Assembly: GCF_003752505.1 (NCBI RefSeq)
Contig: NZ_RKHO01000001.1
Location: 3,720,001 to 3,784,000, forward strand
From: Nocardioides aurantiacus
Lineage (GTDB): Bacteria; Actinomycetota; Actinomycetes; Propionibacteriales; Nocardioidaceae
Direction: 5' to 3'
Length of the DNA stretch: 64,000 nucleotides
Shown: positions 7,221-17,338 of the stretch, piece after piece
How positions within the stretch are numbered: the first letter of the stretch is position 1
Layout: every line of letters starts with the position of its first letter
Translations under genes and position numbers: made by a program
Notes under the pieces: model-generated
What the model was told of the DNA's origin: nothing
Databases searched by the model: none
The model's input: the letters and a program-made list of their open reading frames with translations, nothing else

Positions 7221-8465
7221 ATGACCTCGTCCCTCGCCCTCGACGAGCCGCTGCTCGTCGAGCTGGCGCGGCTGGACGACTGTGTCGACCGGGTCCTGGC
7301 CGCCGCCGCCTCACCCGGAGACCCGACGGCAGCGCTGCGCGAGGTGGAGCGCGTCCAGCGCCGATTGGCAGCGGTGCGGCTCAAGGTCCTCGGCGCGGCC
7401 GAGGCCCAGCAGACCGCTGCTGCCCGCGGGCTGCCCACGACCGCCGCCTGGGCGGCCCGGGAGTCGCGGACGTCGGCGGTGGACGCCGCCCGCGAGACCC
7501 GGCTCGCCGTCGAGCTGGGCGCCGCCCCGGCGGGTGCGACGTCCCTGCCCCTGGAGTCCGGTGACGTGTCCGCTGCCCACGCGAGCGTCATCACCGCCGC
7601 CATGGCCGCGCTCCCCGGTCGGCTCACCGCGGACGAGCGAGGGACCTGCGAGCGGCGCCTGGTGGCAGATGCCCGGCGCTACTCCCCCGACCAGCTGCGG
7701 CGCCACGCCCGCCGGGTGCTCGCCGAGGCCGAGAGCGACGAGCAGGTGGTCGACGCCGAGGAGGACGCCCAGGTGGTGGCCCAGGAGGACCGGGCCTACG
7801 CCGCGACCTCGCTGACCTTCCACGACAACGGCGACGGCACGGTCACCGGCCGCTTCACGCTCCCGCACCTGCAGGCGGCGATGCTGAAGAAGGCCGTCGA
7901 GGCCCTGGCGGCACCACGGCGGGTGCGCGGGACCGAGCACACCAGCCCCGAGCACGCCCGCGGCGTCGCGCTCGCCGCGCTGCTGGAGCACCTGCCGACG
8001 GACCACCTCACCGGCACCACCAGCGCCCAGGTCGTGGTGACGATGGACGTCACGCTGCTCCGCGGGGCGCTGCGCGCCGCCGGCCTCGACACCGACCAGC
8101 CGATCTCGGCCGGGGAGGCCCGGCGGCTGGCCTGCACCAGCCACCTGCTGCCCGCGGTGTGGGGCAGGACCCTCGGCGGCGCCTCCCGGGTCCTCGACCT
8201 CGGCCGCTCGTCGCGGTTGTTCAACGACACCCAGCGCACCGCCGTCGCCGCCACCCACCAGCACTGCGCGGCCGACGGGTGCGACCGGCCCACCGCCTGG
8301 TGCGAGCTGCACCACCGCACCGCGTGGTCAGCCGGCGGCCACACCGACCTGGCCGACGCGGTGCCGTTGTGCCACTGGCACCACCGACGGGTCCACGACC
8401 ACCGCTTCCGCCACTCCTGGCGACCCGACGGGTCGGTGGAGCTGACCAGGGTGGACCGGAGGTGA
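7221..8465 (+). CDS. DUF222 domain HNH endonuclease-like protein (13E12 repeat type)
   Basis: A 414-residue member of the DUF222-HNH family, which is present in many copies in actinobacteria, including the REP13E12 proteins of Mycobacterium tuberculosis. The N-terminal 300 residues are the helical DUF222 region. The C-terminal HNH nuclease module holds paired Cys (HCAADGCDRP), the catalytic ELHHRTAW, and CHWHHRRVHDH. All nuclease residues seem intact. The promoter is leaderless and carries a LexA-type box, so expression is expected after DNA damage. It converges with araA. The biological role of the family is unsettled; a DNA-damage or mobile-element link is inference from the SOS box. Confidence 0.9.
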   Translation: MTSSLALDEPLLVELARLDDCVDRVLAAAASPGDPTAALREVERVQRRLAAVRLKVLGAAEAQQTAAARGLPTTAAWAARESRTSAVDAARETRLAVELGAAPAGATSLPLESGDVSAAHASVITAAMAALPGRLTADERGTCERRLVADARRYSPDQLRRHARRVLAEAESDEQVVDAEEDAQVVAQEDRAYAATSLTFHDNGDGTVTGRFTLPHLQAAMLKKAVEALAAPRRVRGTEHTSPEHARGVALAALLEHLPTDHLTGTTSAQVVVTMDVTLLRGALRAAGLDTDQPISAGEARRLACTSHLLPAVWGRTLGGASRVLDLGRSSRLFNDTQRTAVAATHQHCAADGCDRPTAWCELHHRTAWSAGGHTDLADAVPLCHWHHRRVHDHRFRHSWRPDGSVELTRVDRR

Positions 8466-8519
8466 GTCGCGTCGGTGGCGCCCCGGCCTGCCCGGAGCCG
8501 GGCCGTCCGGCTGCGCGTG

Positions 8520-8541
8520 CCCGGGGTTCACAGCCCCCGGG
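8520..8541 (-). terminator. Hairpin over the araA stop codon
   Basis: CCCGGGG (8520-8526) and CCCCGGG (8535-8541) can pair around an 8-base loop that contains the araA stop codon. It may end the arabinose operon transcript. No T-run follows, so confidence is low. Confidence 0.3.
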
Positions 8542-10027
8542 CGAGCCGGTGGTACGCCGCGTTCCAGCGCAGCCCGTCACGGAAGGACCGTGTCGTGGTG
8601 TGCTCGTCGATGACGACCAGCTCGGTGCGGGTCATCTCGGCGAAGTCGTCGAGGATCTCGGTGTCCAGGGCGGTGGAGAGCACGGTGTGGTGCGGTCCGC
8701 CGGCCGTGAGCCACGACTCGGCCGAGGTGGCGAGCGAGGGGTGGGGCTCCCAGACCGCGCAGGCCACGGGCAGGTGGGGCAGCGCCTCGTCGGGCTCGAC
8801 CACGTCGATCTCGTTGAGGGTCAGCCGGAAGCGGTCGCCGAGGTCCGAGATGCCCACGACCACGCCGGGGCCCGGGTCGGCGGTGAAGCGCAGCCGCACG
8901 GGGTCCTCGCGACCGCCGATGGACAGCGGGTGGATCTCGAGCGAGGCGGTGTCGGCGGTCAGCGACGGGCAGACCTCGAGCATGTGCGCGCCGAGGATCT
9001 TCTGCTCGCCCTCGACCAGGTGGTAGGTGTAGTCCTCCATGAAGGACGTGCCGCCGGGCAGGCCCGCGGCCATCGTCTTGGCGCCGCGCAGCAGCACCGA
9101 GGTCTTCCAGTCGCCCTCGCCGCCGAAGCCGTAGCCGTCGGCCATCAGCCGCTGCACCGCGAGGCCCGGCAGCTGCCGGAGCCCGCCGAGGTCCTCGAAG
9201 TTGGTGGTGAACGCGCCGAAGCCGCCGTCGGTCAGGAAAGCCCGCAGGCCCAGCTCGATGCGGGCGCCGTAGCGCAGCGACTCGTGGCGGTCGCCGCCCG
9301 CGAGCAGATCGGGGGCGATGCGGTAGGTGTCGGCGTACTCCACGACGAGCTTGTCGACCTCGTCGTCGGAGACGGCGTCGACCACCTCGACCAGCTCGGT
9401 GACGCCGTAGGTGTTGACCGAGACGCCGAAGCGGTGCTGGGCCTCGACCTTGTCGCCCTCGGTGACGGCCACGTCGCGCATGTTGTCGCCGAAGCGCGCG
9501 AGCCGCAGCCCGCGCAGCTCCTGGCGGCCCAGGGCGGCGCGCACCCAGCACTCGATCCGGTGGCGCACCGACGGCGACTCGACGTGGCCGGCCACGGTCT
9601 TGCGCGGGACGCCGAGGCGCGACTGCATGTAGCCGAACTCGCGGTCGCCGTGCGCGGCCTGGTTGAGGTTCATGAAGTCCATGTCGATGGTGGACCACGG
9701 CAGCGCGACGCCGGCCTGGGTGTGCAGGTGCAGCAGCGGCTTGGCCAGGGCGTCGAGCCCGGCGATCCACATCTTGGCCGGGGAGAAGGTGTGCATCCAC
9801 ACCACGACGCCGACGCAGTCGTCGGAGGCGTTGGCGTCCAGCATCTGGCGGTGGATGGCGACGGCGTCGAGCAGCACCGGCTTCCAGACCACCTCGGCGG
9901 GCAGTCCGTCGGCGGCGAGCCGACCGGCGATCTGCTGCGACTGGCTGGCGACCTGGTCGAGCGTCTCCGGACCGTAGAGCGCCTGGCTCCCGGTGAGGAA
10001 CCAGATCTGGGGGGTCGGACGGGTCAT
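8528..10027 (-). CDS. araA: L-arabinose isomerase
   Basis: Interconverts L-arabinose and L-ribulose, the first step of bacterial arabinose breakdown; it is cytosolic and Mn-dependent. The 499 residues match the family's usual length. The N-terminus ([21 protein letters not shown]) and blocks such as [23 protein letters not shown] and GEGDWKT are diagnostic for AraA. The conserved EDYTYHL and the late [16 protein letters not shown] region carry metal ligands. It starts at the ATG at 10027 with GAGG seven bases upstream, 38 bases after araD. It is the last gene of the eight-gene operon, so the enzyme order in the transcript is araB-araD-araA. Confidence 0.98.
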   Translation of the reverse strand: MTRPTPQIWFLTGSQALYGPETLDQVASQSQQIAGRLAADGLPAEVVWKPVLLDAVAIHRQMLDANASDDCVGVVVWMHTFSPAKMWIAGLDALAKPLLHLHTQAGVALPWSTIDMDFMNLNQAAHGDREFGYMQSRLGVPRKTVAGHVESPSVRHRIECWVRAALGRQELRGLRLARFGDNMRDVAVTEGDKVEAQHRFGVSVNTYGVTELVEVVDAVSDDEVDKLVVEYADTYRIAPDLLAGGDRHESLRYGARIELGLRAFLTDGGFGAFTTNFEDLGGLRQLPGLAVQRLMADGYGFGGEGDWKTSVLLRGAKTMAAGLPGGTSFMEDYTYHLVEGEQKILGAHMLEVCPSLTADTASLEIHPLSIGGREDPVRLRFTADPGPGVVVGISDLGDRFRLTLNEIDVVEPDEALPHLPVACAVWEPHPSLATSAESWLTAGGPHHTVLSTALDTEILDDFAEMTRTELVVIDEHTTTRSFRDGLRWNAAYHRLARGL

Positions 10028-10065
10028 GCGGGGGCCTCGTTCTCGAGATGGGGGTGGGGAGGTGC

Positions 10066-10746
10066 TCAGCCGGGCTGGCCGTAGACGTTCTGGTAGCGGT
10101 CGAAGAGCTGGTCGACCCGGTCCTGCGGGATCGGCACGGGCTGGCCGAGCTGGCGGGCGACGTGGACGGTGCGGGCGACGTCCTCGCACATCACGGCCGC
10201 CTTGACCGCGGAGCGGGCGTCCTTGCCGATCGAGAACACGCCGTGGTTCTGCATCAGCACCGCCGGCGAGCGGCTGTCGCGGAGCGTCTCGACGATGCCG
10301 CGGCCGATGGAGTCGTCGCCGATGACCGCGAACGGGCCGACTGGGATCTCGCCGCCGAACTCGTCGGCGCCCATGGTCAGCACGCACGGCACCGGCTCGG
10401 CGCGGGCGGCCCAGGCGGTGGCGTACGTCGAGTGGGTGTGGACCACGCCGCCGACGTGCGGCAGGTGGCGGTAGACGTAGGCCTGCGCCTCGGTGTCGGA
10501 GGAGGGCGCGTGCTCGCCGTCGACGACACGGCCCTCGAGGTCGCAGACCACCATGTTCTCGGGCGTCAGGTCGTCGTAGGACACGCCGCTGGGCTTGATG
10601 ACGAGCAGGTCCTGGCCGGGCACCCGGGCGGAGACGTTGCCGGCCGTCCACACCACCAGCTGGTAGCGCGTCAGCTCGGCGTGCAGCCCGCACACCTCGC
10701 GGCGCAGGGCGCCGATCGTGGTGCGGACGTCGGACACGGCGGTCAC
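10066..10746 (-). CDS. araD: L-ribulose-5-phosphate 4-epimerase
   Basis: Converts L-ribulose 5-phosphate to D-xylulose 5-phosphate, which enters the pentose phosphate pathway. The 226-residue class II aldolase-type protein shows [14 protein letters not shown], the phosphate-binding [11 protein letters not shown], the zinc-site [10 protein letters not shown] (His-x-His), and [13 protein letters not shown]. The GTG start at 10746 overlaps the araB stop in GTGA, with GGAAGGGG eight bases before. The enzyme fits its place between araB and araA exactly, and the motif set separates it from fuculose aldolases. Confidence 0.96.
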   Translation of the reverse strand: MTAVSDVRTTIGALRREVCGLHAELTRYQLVVWTAGNVSARVPGQDLLVIKPSGVSYDDLTPENMVVCDLEGRVVDGEHAPSSDTEAQAYVYRHLPHVGGVVHTHSTYATAWAARAEPVPCVLTMGADEFGGEIPVGPFAVIGDDSIGRGIVETLRDSRSPAVLMQNHGVFSIGKDARSAVKAAVMCEDVARTVHVARQLGQPVPIPQDRVDQLFDRYQNVYGQPG

Positions 10747-12449
10747 GCGTGAGCCCCTTCCAGCTGGTCGGTCGCCCGCAGGTCGACGGTGCGCGCCTCG
10801 CGGCGCAGGGCGCGCAGCCGACGCATGGTGCCGGAGTCGCGGCCGAGGTGGTCGTGCAGGGCGACGTACTCCGCAAACAGCCGGTCGTAGCGCTGCGCGG
10901 CGGCCTCGTCGGGCACGAAGGCGTTGCGGTGCACCCGGCCCATCCGGGCCGCGGCCGCGGTGACGTCGGGGTAGGCGCCGGCGGCGACGGCGGCGTGGAT
11001 GGCCGACCCGAGGGCCGGGCCCTGCGCCGAGCCGATGACCGACAGCGGGAGCCGCAGCACGTCGGCGTAGACCTGCATCAGGAGGTGGTTCCTGGCCAGC
11101 CCGCCGGCGACGACGAACTCCTCCACGGGCACGCCGGCGTCGCGGAAGGTCTCCACGATCACGCGGGTGCCGAAGGCGGTGGCCTCGAGCAGGGCGCGGT
11201 AGACGTCCTCGGGCCGGGTGCCCAGCGTCAGCCCGACGACCAGGCCGGAGAGCTCGTGGTCGACCAGCACCGAGCGGTTGCCGCTGTGCCAGTCCAGCGC
11301 CACCAGCCCGTGCTCGCCGACCTGCTGCGCGGCGGCCAGGCGGGTCAGCAGCTCGTGGAGCGTCTCCCCCGCCGCACGCGCCCGCTCGGCGTACGACGCC
11401 GGGACGCTGGTCTCGACGAACCACCCGAAGATGTCGCCGACGCCGCTCTGACCGGCCTCGTAGCCGTAGCGGCCGGCGACGATGCCGCCGTCGACCACGC
11501 CGCACATACCGGGCACCTCGCGGAGCACGTCGGCGTTCATCACGTGGCACGTCGAGGTGCCCATGATCGCGACCATCTGGCCGGGCTCGGTGGCCTGGGC
11601 GGCGGGGGCGGTGACGTGGGCGTCGACGTTGCCGACCGCGACCGCGATGCCCTCGGGCAGCCCGGTCCAGGCGGCCGCCTCGGCGGTGAGGCCGCCGGCG
11701 CGCCTGCCCAGCTCGCCGATCGGGTGCTCGACCTTGTCGGTCACGAACGACTCGAAGCCGGGGGCGAGGGCGCCGAGGAAGGCGGGCGAGGGGTACTCCC
11801 CGTCCTGGTAGATCCCCTTGTAGCCCGCGGTGCACGCGTTGCGGACGTAGCGGCCGCACAGCTGCCAGACGATCCAGTCGGCCGCCTCCACCCAGTGCTC
11901 GGTGCGGTCGTAGAGCTCGGGGTCCTCCTCGAACAGCTGCAGGCCCTTGGCGAACTCCCACTCCGAGGAGATCAGGCCGCCGTAGCGGGGCAGCCACGCC
12001 TCGCCGCGCTCCTCGGCGAGCCGGTTGATCCGGTCGGCCTGGGGCTGGGCGGCGTGGTGCTTCCACAGCTTGACGTAGGCGTGGGGCCGGTCCTCGAGGC
12101 CGGGCACCTCCGAGAGCGGGGTGCCGTCGGCCAGCGTCGGGACCATCGTGCAGGCGGTGAAGTCGGTGGCGATGCCCACGACCCGGGCCGGGTCGACGCC
12201 GGCCTCGGCCAGCGCGGCCGGGACGGCGGTCCGCAGAACGTGCCGGTAGTCCTCGGGCACCTGCAGCGCCCAGTCGGGGGGGAGCGGCCGGCCCGAGGGC
12301 AGCGTCTCCTCGAGCACCGCGTGGGGGTACGCCGTGACGGCGCTGCCGAGCTCGGCGCCGTCGCCGACCCGCACGACCAGGGCCCGGCCCGACAGGGTGC
12401 CGTAGTCGACGCCCACGACGTAGGTGTCCTCGTGCGGTGCGGTGCTCAT
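10743..12449 (-). CDS. araB: Ribulokinase
   Basis: Phosphorylates L-ribulose with ATP. The 568 residues match the length of AraB. It is an FGGY kinase with the N-terminal [12 protein letters not shown] phosphate-binding loop, the AraB-typical VPEDYRHVL and [15 protein letters not shown] segments, and [13 protein letters not shown]. The second domain has [18 protein letters not shown] and [19 protein letters not shown]. Both ends overlap their neighbours by four bases: ATGA with the LacI gene and GTGA with araD. AraB is normally the committed step of the pathway. Confidence 0.97.
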   Translation of the reverse strand: MSTAPHEDTYVVGVDYGTLSGRALVVRVGDGAELGSAVTAYPHAVLEETLPSGRPLPPDWALQVPEDYRHVLRTAVPAALAEAGVDPARVVGIATDFTACTMVPTLADGTPLSEVPGLEDRPHAYVKLWKHHAAQPQADRINRLAEERGEAWLPRYGGLISSEWEFAKGLQLFEEDPELYDRTEHWVEAADWIVWQLCGRYVRNACTAGYKGIYQDGEYPSPAFLGALAPGFESFVTDKVEHPIGELGRRAGGLTAEAAAWTGLPEGIAVAVGNVDAHVTAPAAQATEPGQMVAIMGTSTCHVMNADVLREVPGMCGVVDGGIVAGRYGYEAGQSGVGDIFGWFVETSVPASYAERARAAGETLHELLTRLAAAQQVGEHGLVALDWHSGNRSVLVDHELSGLVVGLTLGTRPEDVYRALLEATAFGTRVIVETFRDAGVPVEEFVVAGGLARNHLLMQVYADVLRLPLSVIGSAQGPALGSAIHAAVAAGAYPDVTAAAARMGRVHRNAFVPDEAAAQRYDRLFAEYVALHDHLGRDSGTMRRLRALRREARTVDLRATDQLEGAHA

Positions 12450-13564
12450 GCGGTCCTCTCGACGGGGGTGGGGGTGCGCGGGGCGGAGCGGGGCGCGCAG
12501 GTGGACGCGCGCACGACGAGCGAGGGGCGGAGCAGCTTGCCGACCCGGTCGCTGAGCTGGTGGCTGCCGGGCACGCGGTCGTCCTCGACGGCGCGCTGCA
12601 GCACCTCGATGGCCCGGCGACCGATGGCGGGGAAGTCCTGGTGGACGGTGGTGAGCGGGGGGATGAGGTACGCCGACTCGGGCAGGTCGTCGAAGCCGAC
12701 GACGCTGACGTCCTCGGGCACGCGCACGCCGGCCTCGTGCAGCGCACGGAGCAGCCCGATCGCCATGTGGTCGTTGGCGACGAAGACAGCGGTGACGTCA
12801 CGCATCGCCGCGAGGCGTACGCCGGCCGCGTGGCCGCTGCCCGCGCTCCAGTCGCCGACCAGCGGCTCGGGCGGACGCAGCCCGCCGACCTGGAGGGCGG
12901 TGCGCCAGCCGGCGAGCCGCTCGCGGGCCTCGGTCCACTCGGCGGGGCCGGCGACGTGCTGGATCCGGGTGTGGCCCAGCGCCAGCAGGTGCTCGGTGGC
13001 GAGCACGGCGCCGAGGTGGTTGTCGACGCCGGCGGTGAGGCGGGCCCGGGAGAGGTCGCCCTCGACGACCACCACCGGCAGCCCGCCGGTCTCCTGGGCC
13101 CGGACGGCCTCGAGCGCCTCGTCGTTGGCGGCGATCAGCACGATGCCCTCGACCCGCTGGTCGCGCAGGTGCTCGACCGCCTCGGTGACGTCGCGGCGGG
13201 TCACCTCGGGCAGGTCGATGGCGCTGACGAAGTAGCCCGCCTCGCGGGCCGCGGTCTGCACCGAGCGGTGGATGGCCGCGGGGCCCCAGAACTCGCTCTT
13301 GGTGCCGATCACCCCGAGGGTGGCCGAGCGGCGGGTGACCAGCGCCCGGGCGGCGACGTTGGGCCGGTAGCCGAGCTGCCGGATCGCCTCCTCGACGCGG
13401 GCGCGGGTGGCGGGGCGCAGGTGGGGGGCGCCGTTGACCACCCGGGACACGGTCTGCAGCGAGACGCCGGCGAGCCGGGCGACGTCGGCCATCACGGGCG
13501 ACCGCCCCGCCTCCGGGCGCGGGGGGGCCGCCCCCGGTCCGGGGGCCGGGACGGTGCCGGTCAC
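12446..13564 (-). CDS. LacI family regulator of the arabinose operon (AraR-like)
   Basis: A LacI-type repressor of about 372 residues. The helix-turn-helix reads MADVARLAGVSLQTVSRVVNG and the hinge helix PNVAARAL precedes a periplasmic-binding-protein-like sensor domain. The GTG at 13564 overlaps the permease stop in GTGA, as nearly all junctions here do. It would add a Pro/Ala-rich tail of 26 residues before the HTH; the GTG at 13495 or ATG at 13492 would give a canonical N-terminus. It lies between the transport and enzyme genes. Its likely targets are the palindromes at 18407-18420 and 18484-18499, whose central CG suits this hinge. The ligand is probably L-arabinose (inference). Confidence 0.9.
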   Translation of the reverse strand: MTGTVPAPGPGAAPPRPEAGRSPVMADVARLAGVSLQTVSRVVNGAPHLRPATRARVEEAIRQLGYRPNVAARALVTRRSATLGVIGTKSEFWGPAAIHRSVQTAAREAGYFVSAIDLPEVTRRDVTEAVEHLRDQRVEGIVLIAANDEALEAVRAQETGGLPVVVVEGDLSRARLTAGVDNHLGAVLATEHLLALGHTRIQHVAGPAEWTEARERLAGWRTALQVGGLRPPEPLVGDWSAGSGHAAGVRLAAMRDVTAVFVANDHMAIGLLRALHEAGVRVPEDVSVVGFDDLPESAYLIPPLTTVHQDFPAIGRRAIEVLQRAVEDDRVPGSHQLSDRVGKLLRPSLVVRASTCAPRSAPRTPTPVERTA

Positions 13565-14571
13565 GGCTGGCGCCTGGTGATGAGGCGCTGGACGACGACG
13601 AAGAGGAGCAGCAGCACGCCGATGGTGATCTTGGTCCACCAGGAGCTCAACGTGCCGTCGAAGGAGATGAAGGTCTGGATGGTGCCGAGCACGAGCACCC
13701 CCAGCAGCGAGCCGAGCACGAGGCCGCGGCCGCCGGTGAGCAGGGTGCCGCCGATGACCACCGCGGCGATGGCGTCCAGCTCCATGCCGACGGCGTGCAG
13801 GCTGTAGCCCGAGAGCATGTAGAGCGAGAACAGCAGCCCGGCGAGCGAGGCGCAGAAGCCGCTGATGGCGTAGACGCCGACCTTGGTGGAGGCGACCCGC
13901 AGGCCCATCAGCAGCGCCGAGGACTGGCTGCCGCCGATGGCGTAGACGGTGCGGCCGAACCGGGTGCGGTGCAGCACCCAGGCGGCGACGACGACGGTGC
14001 CGAGCGCCACCAGCGCGGTGGGCGTGGTGCTGTAGCCGCCCGGGAGCGGCACCGACGCGGCGGCGACGGAGAAGAAGGTCTCGTCGCGGATCGGGATCGA
14101 CTCGACGCCGATGAGGTAGCACAGGCCGCGGGCCAGGAACATCCCCGCGAGCGTCGCGATGAAGGGCTGGATGTCGAAGTAGTGGATGACCAGGCCCATC
14201 AGCAGCCCGAGCACGGTGCCGGTGAGCAGCACGGCGGCGACGGCCAGGCCGGGCGCCCAGCCGGCCTCGAGGGTGCGGGCCGCGATCATCGTCGAGAGCG
14301 CCACGACCGAGCCGACCGACAGGTCGATGCCGCCGGTGAGGATGACGAAGGTCATCCCGACCGCGAGCACGATCAGGAAGGCGTTGTCGACCAGCAGGTT
14401 GAGAGCCACCTCGGGCGTCGCGAAGCCCTCGTAGCGGACCCCGCCGACGCCGAAGAGGCTGACGAAGACGACCGCGGTGGCGATCACGGGGAGGTACTGC
14501 GAGGGCGGCGACCAGCCGCGCAGGCGCTCCCAGGCGGTGGGTCCGGTCGTGGTGGTGGTCGCGGCGCTCAT
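13561..14571 (-). CDS. ABC sugar transporter permease, YjfF-like
   Basis: A 336-residue inner-membrane permease of the BPD_transp_2 family with about ten predicted helices. It carries VGMTFVILTGGIDLSVGSVVAL and, near the end, MELDAIAAVVIGGTLLTGG and FDGTLSSWWTKI. The last segment is nearly that of E. coli YjfF, one of the two permeases of the galactofuranose importer. The ATG overlaps the other permease's stop (ATGA), and its own stop overlaps the LacI gene. It forms a heterodimeric channel with the gene at 14568-15638. Confidence 0.92.
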   Translation of the reverse strand: MSAATTTTTGPTAWERLRGWSPPSQYLPVIATAVVFVSLFGVGGVRYEGFATPEVALNLLVDNAFLIVLAVGMTFVILTGGIDLSVGSVVALSTMIAARTLEAGWAPGLAVAAVLLTGTVLGLLMGLVIHYFDIQPFIATLAGMFLARGLCYLIGVESIPIRDETFFSVAAASVPLPGGYSTTPTALVALGTVVVAAWVLHRTRFGRTVYAIGGSQSSALLMGLRVASTKVGVYAISGFCASLAGLLFSLYMLSGYSLHAVGMELDAIAAVVIGGTLLTGGRGLVLGSLLGVLVLGTIQTFISFDGTLSSWWTKITIGVLLLLFVVVQRLITRRQP

Positions 14572-15638
14572 GCCACACCTGCCTTCGCGGTCATCGGGAG
14601 GGTGCGGCGGCGTACGCGCAGGGCGTGGCGCACGCGGGGCGACTGCAGCAGGCAGACGAGGATCACCACGACGGCCTTGAACAGGTAGTTGGTCTGCGCC
14701 GGGATCCCGAGGTTGGGGATCGTGGTGGCGAGGGTCTGGATGAACAGCGCGCCGACGAGCGTGCCGGCCAGCGAGAACCGACCGCCCGCGAGCGAGGTGC
14801 CGCCGATGACGACGGCGAGGATCGCGTCCAGCTCGATCCACAGGCCGGCGTTGTTGGCGTCGGCGGCGCTGGTGTTGCCGGCGATCATCAACCCGGCCAG
14901 GCCGGCGCACAGCGCGGCGAAGACGTAGACCGTCCAGATGATGGTGCGGGCGCGGACCCCGGCGAGCCGGCTGGCCTCGGGGTTGATGCCGACCGCCTCG
15001 ATCAGCATGCCGAGCGCCGTACGCCGCACCACCAGCGCGGTGAGCGCGAAGACGCCCAGCGCGACCAGGATCGCGATCGGCAGCGTCGCGACGAAGCCGA
15101 CGCCCAGGCCCGCGAAGGTGCTGTTGTTGACGGTGGTGATCTGGCCGTCGGTGACGAGCATCGCCAGTCCGCGGCCGGCGGTCATCAGCACCAGCGTGGC
15201 GATGATCGGCTGGATGCCCAGCACCGAGACGAGGAAGCCGTTCCACAGGCCCAGCGCGACGCAGGTGGCCAGGGCCAGCGAGCAGGCCACGATCGCGGTG
15301 CCGACGCTGCCGCCGTCGGGGGCGCCGGCGATGTAGACGCAGGCGACCGCGCCGGAGATCGCGGCGACGGCGCCGACTGAGAGGTCGATGCCGCGGGTGG
15401 CGATGACCAGCGTCATGCCGAGGGCGACGAGCAGCACCGGGGCGCCGTTGCGGGCGATGTCGACGAGGTTGCCGTAGAGGTGGCCGTCCTGCATCCGCAG
15501 CGAGAGGAAGCCGGGGTTGGCGACGACGTTGATCGCGAGCAGGGCGACCAGCGCGACGACGGGCCACAGCAGCGGGTTGCGCCGGAGCAGCGCCAGGCGG
15601 CCCCCGCGGTCGGCGGTCCGGGCGGGGGTCTCAGCCAC
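14568..15638 (-). CDS. ABC sugar transporter permease, YtfT-like
   Basis: A 356-residue permease, first of the two. It has the same fold markers: ALGMTLVIATRGIDLSVGAVAAISG, the EAVGINPEASRLAGV coupling loop that contacts the ATPase, and WIELDAILAVVIGGTSLAGG. N-terminal RLALLRRNPLLWPVVAL is typical of YtfT/RbsC. It overlaps the upstream ATPase gene by eight bases. Two different permeases with a double ATPase and one binding protein is the YtfQRT-YjfF composition, unlike RbsC or AraH systems that use a single permease. Confidence 0.92.
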   Translation of the reverse strand: MAETPARTADRGGRLALLRRNPLLWPVVALVALLAINVVANPGFLSLRMQDGHLYGNLVDIARNGAPVLLVALGMTLVIATRGIDLSVGAVAAISGAVACVYIAGAPDGGSVGTAIVACSLALATCVALGLWNGFLVSVLGIQPIIATLVLMTAGRGLAMLVTDGQITTVNNSTFAGLGVGFVATLPIAILVALGVFALTALVVRRTALGMLIEAVGINPEASRLAGVRARTIIWTVYVFAALCAGLAGLMIAGNTSAADANNAGLWIELDAILAVVIGGTSLAGGRFSLAGTLVGALFIQTLATTIPNLGIPAQTNYLFKAVVVILVCLLQSPRVRHALRVRRRTLPMTAKAGVA

Positions 15639-17256
15639 GGGGGGCCTCCTCGGGGGTCGGGCGCTCCTGGCCGGCGATCAGCTCGAGCACGTCGCTGACG
15701 GAGACGTCGTCGTTGAGCCGCTCGTCGATCTTGCGGCGCTCGCGCATCACCACGAGACGGTCGGAGAGGCGCAGCACCTCCTCGAGCTCGGCGGAGATGA
15801 AGACCACGGCCATGCCGCGGCGGGCGAGGTCGGCGACGAGCTGCTGGATCTGCGCCTTGGCACCCACGTCGATGCCGCGGGTGGGCTCGTCGAGGACGAG
15901 CAGCTCGGGCTCGGTGAGCAGCCAGCGGGCGAGCAGCACCTTCTGCTGGTTGCCGCCCGAGAGGTTGCGCATCGTGGCGTCGGGGTTCGCGGGTCGGATG
16001 TCGAGCGCCTCGACGTACTTCGTGACCAGGGCGTGGCGCTGCGCGGCCGGGATGGGTCGCAGCCAGCCGCGGGAGGCCTGCATCGCCAGCAGCATGTTGT
16101 CGGCGACCGAGAGGTCCTCGATCACGCCCTCGGCGCGGCGGTTCTCGCTGCTGAACGCGAGCCGGCGGTCGATGGCGTGCCGTGGCGAGCGGAAGCGGCG
16201 CGTCTTCCCGTGCACCTCGATCTCGCCGGTGTCGGCGGTGTCGGCACCGAAGAGCAGGCGGGCCAGCTCGGTGCGGCCCGAGCCGAGCAGGCCGGCGACG
16301 CCGACCACCTCGCCCTCGTAGACCGCGAGGTCGGTGGCCTGCAGCGAGCCCTTGCGGCCCAGGCCCAGCACCTTCAGGACGGGGGTGGCGCTGCGGTCGA
16401 CGAGGTCGGTCGCGGCGACCTCGCGGTCGAGCTCCTCCAGCGTGGCCAGCTCGCGGCCCAGCATCAGCTTCACCAGCTCGAGCTGGCTGGTCTCGGCGAC
16501 CATCCGCTCGCCGACGAGGCGGCCGTTGCGCAGCACCGTGAGCCGGTCGCTGATCTCGAAGATCTGGTCGAGGAAGTGGGAGACGAAGACGATCGCGGTG
16601 CCCTGGTCGCGCAGCGTGCGCATCACCGTGAACAGCCGCGCCACCTCGTCGGCGTCCAGGCTGGAGGTGGGCTCGTCGAGGATCAGCACCTTGGCCTCGA
16701 CGTCGACGGCCCGGGCGATGGCGACCAGCTGCTGCACCGCGATGGGGTGGCGCCCGAGCACCGAGGCCGGGTCGATGTCGAGGCCGAGCCGGTCGAGCGT
16801 GGCGCGGGCGCGGCGGTTCATCGCCCTGGTGTGGATGCCCCCGAGGCGGCGCGGCTCGCGGCCGAGGAGCATGTTCTCGGCGACGGTGAGGTTGGTGCAG
16901 AGGTTGACCTCTTGGTAGACGGTGCTGATCCCCGCGGCCTGGGAGGCTGCCGGCGAGGTGAACGACTCCTCGCGGCCGTCGACGACGATGGTGCCGGCGT
17001 CCACGGCGTACACCCCGGTCAGGGCCTTGATGAGCGTCGACTTGCCGGCGCCGTTCTCGCCCATCAGGGCGTGGACCTCGCCGGGGTAGAGGCGCAGCGC
17101 GACGTCGTCGAGGGCGGGCACGCCGCCGAAGGCGATGCTGATGCCCTGCATCTCGACCACGGGCGCGGCGGCGGGTCGGTCCGCTGTCGGCGCGACCTCG
17201 CGCGTGGGGGCGGGGGTGCCGCTGCCCACGGCGGCAGGGGTCTGGGTCTGGCTCAT
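15631..17256 (-). CDS. Sugar ABC transporter ATP-binding protein, tandem nucleotide-binding domains (YtfR/AraG-like)
   Basis: A 541-residue fused ATPase that powers the two permeases. Domain 1 has Walker A GENGAGKSTL, a degenerate signature after HPIAVQQLVAIARA, and Walker B LILDEPTSSLD. Domain 2 has the weaker P-loop LLGSGRTELARLLFG, then LSGGNQQKVLLARWL and LVLDEPTRGIDVG. This asymmetry is usual for MglA/AraG/RbsA/YtfR proteins. An extra Pro/Ala-rich tail of about 35 residues precedes the first strand. It follows the binding-protein gene after an 82-base gap holding a strong hairpin. Confidence 0.95.
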   Translation of the reverse strand: MSQTQTPAAVGSGTPAPTREVAPTADRPAAAPVVEMQGISIAFGGVPALDDVALRLYPGEVHALMGENGAGKSTLIKALTGVYAVDAGTIVVDGREESFTSPAASQAAGISTVYQEVNLCTNLTVAENMLLGREPRRLGGIHTRAMNRRARATLDRLGLDIDPASVLGRHPIAVQQLVAIARAVDVEAKVLILDEPTSSLDADEVARLFTVMRTLRDQGTAIVFVSHFLDQIFEISDRLTVLRNGRLVGERMVAETSQLELVKLMLGRELATLEELDREVAATDLVDRSATPVLKVLGLGRKGSLQATDLAVYEGEVVGVAGLLGSGRTELARLLFGADTADTGEIEVHGKTRRFRSPRHAIDRRLAFSSENRRAEGVIEDLSVADNMLLAMQASRGWLRPIPAAQRHALVTKYVEALDIRPANPDATMRNLSGGNQQKVLLARWLLTEPELLVLDEPTRGIDVGAKAQIQQLVADLARRGMAVVFISAELEEVLRLSDRLVVMRERRKIDERLNDDVSVSDVLELIAGQERPTPEEAPRG

Positions 17257-17296
17257 CGGGTTCCGTCCGTCCGGGTCTTCCTGGCGCGTCGGGCGC

Positions 17297-17326
17297 GGGA
17301 CCCGGCTCCCTGGGGAGCCGGGTCCC
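17297..17326 (-). terminator. Hairpin between binding-protein and ATPase genes
   Basis: A perfect 14-base stem (GGGACCCGGCTCCC, 17297-17310, and its complement 17313-17326) with a tiny TG loop; a 12-base stem with a 6-base loop is more realistic. It lies 13 bases past the binding-protein stop and has no T-run. In sugar operons such a structure often lowers expression of downstream genes and protects the 3' end of the abundant binding-protein mRNA. Confidence 0.6.
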
Positions 17327-17338
17327 GGCCGGTGGTGA

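Noticed and set aside
7221-8465. The HNH gene as a homing endonuclease in an intron, or as part of a restriction or phage-defence island
   Set aside because: No interrupted host gene, methylase or partner is present. The DUF222 N-terminus marks the common actinobacterial 13E12 family.
8490-8503. GCCCGGAGCCGGGC as a terminator between the HNH gene and araA
   Set aside because: The central gap is only two bases, so no stable hairpin with a long stem can form; it is a common kind of repeat at this GC.
10028-10065. Riboswitch or leader element before araA
   Set aside because: Only 38 bases, with a normal ribosome site and no folded structure that I can see.
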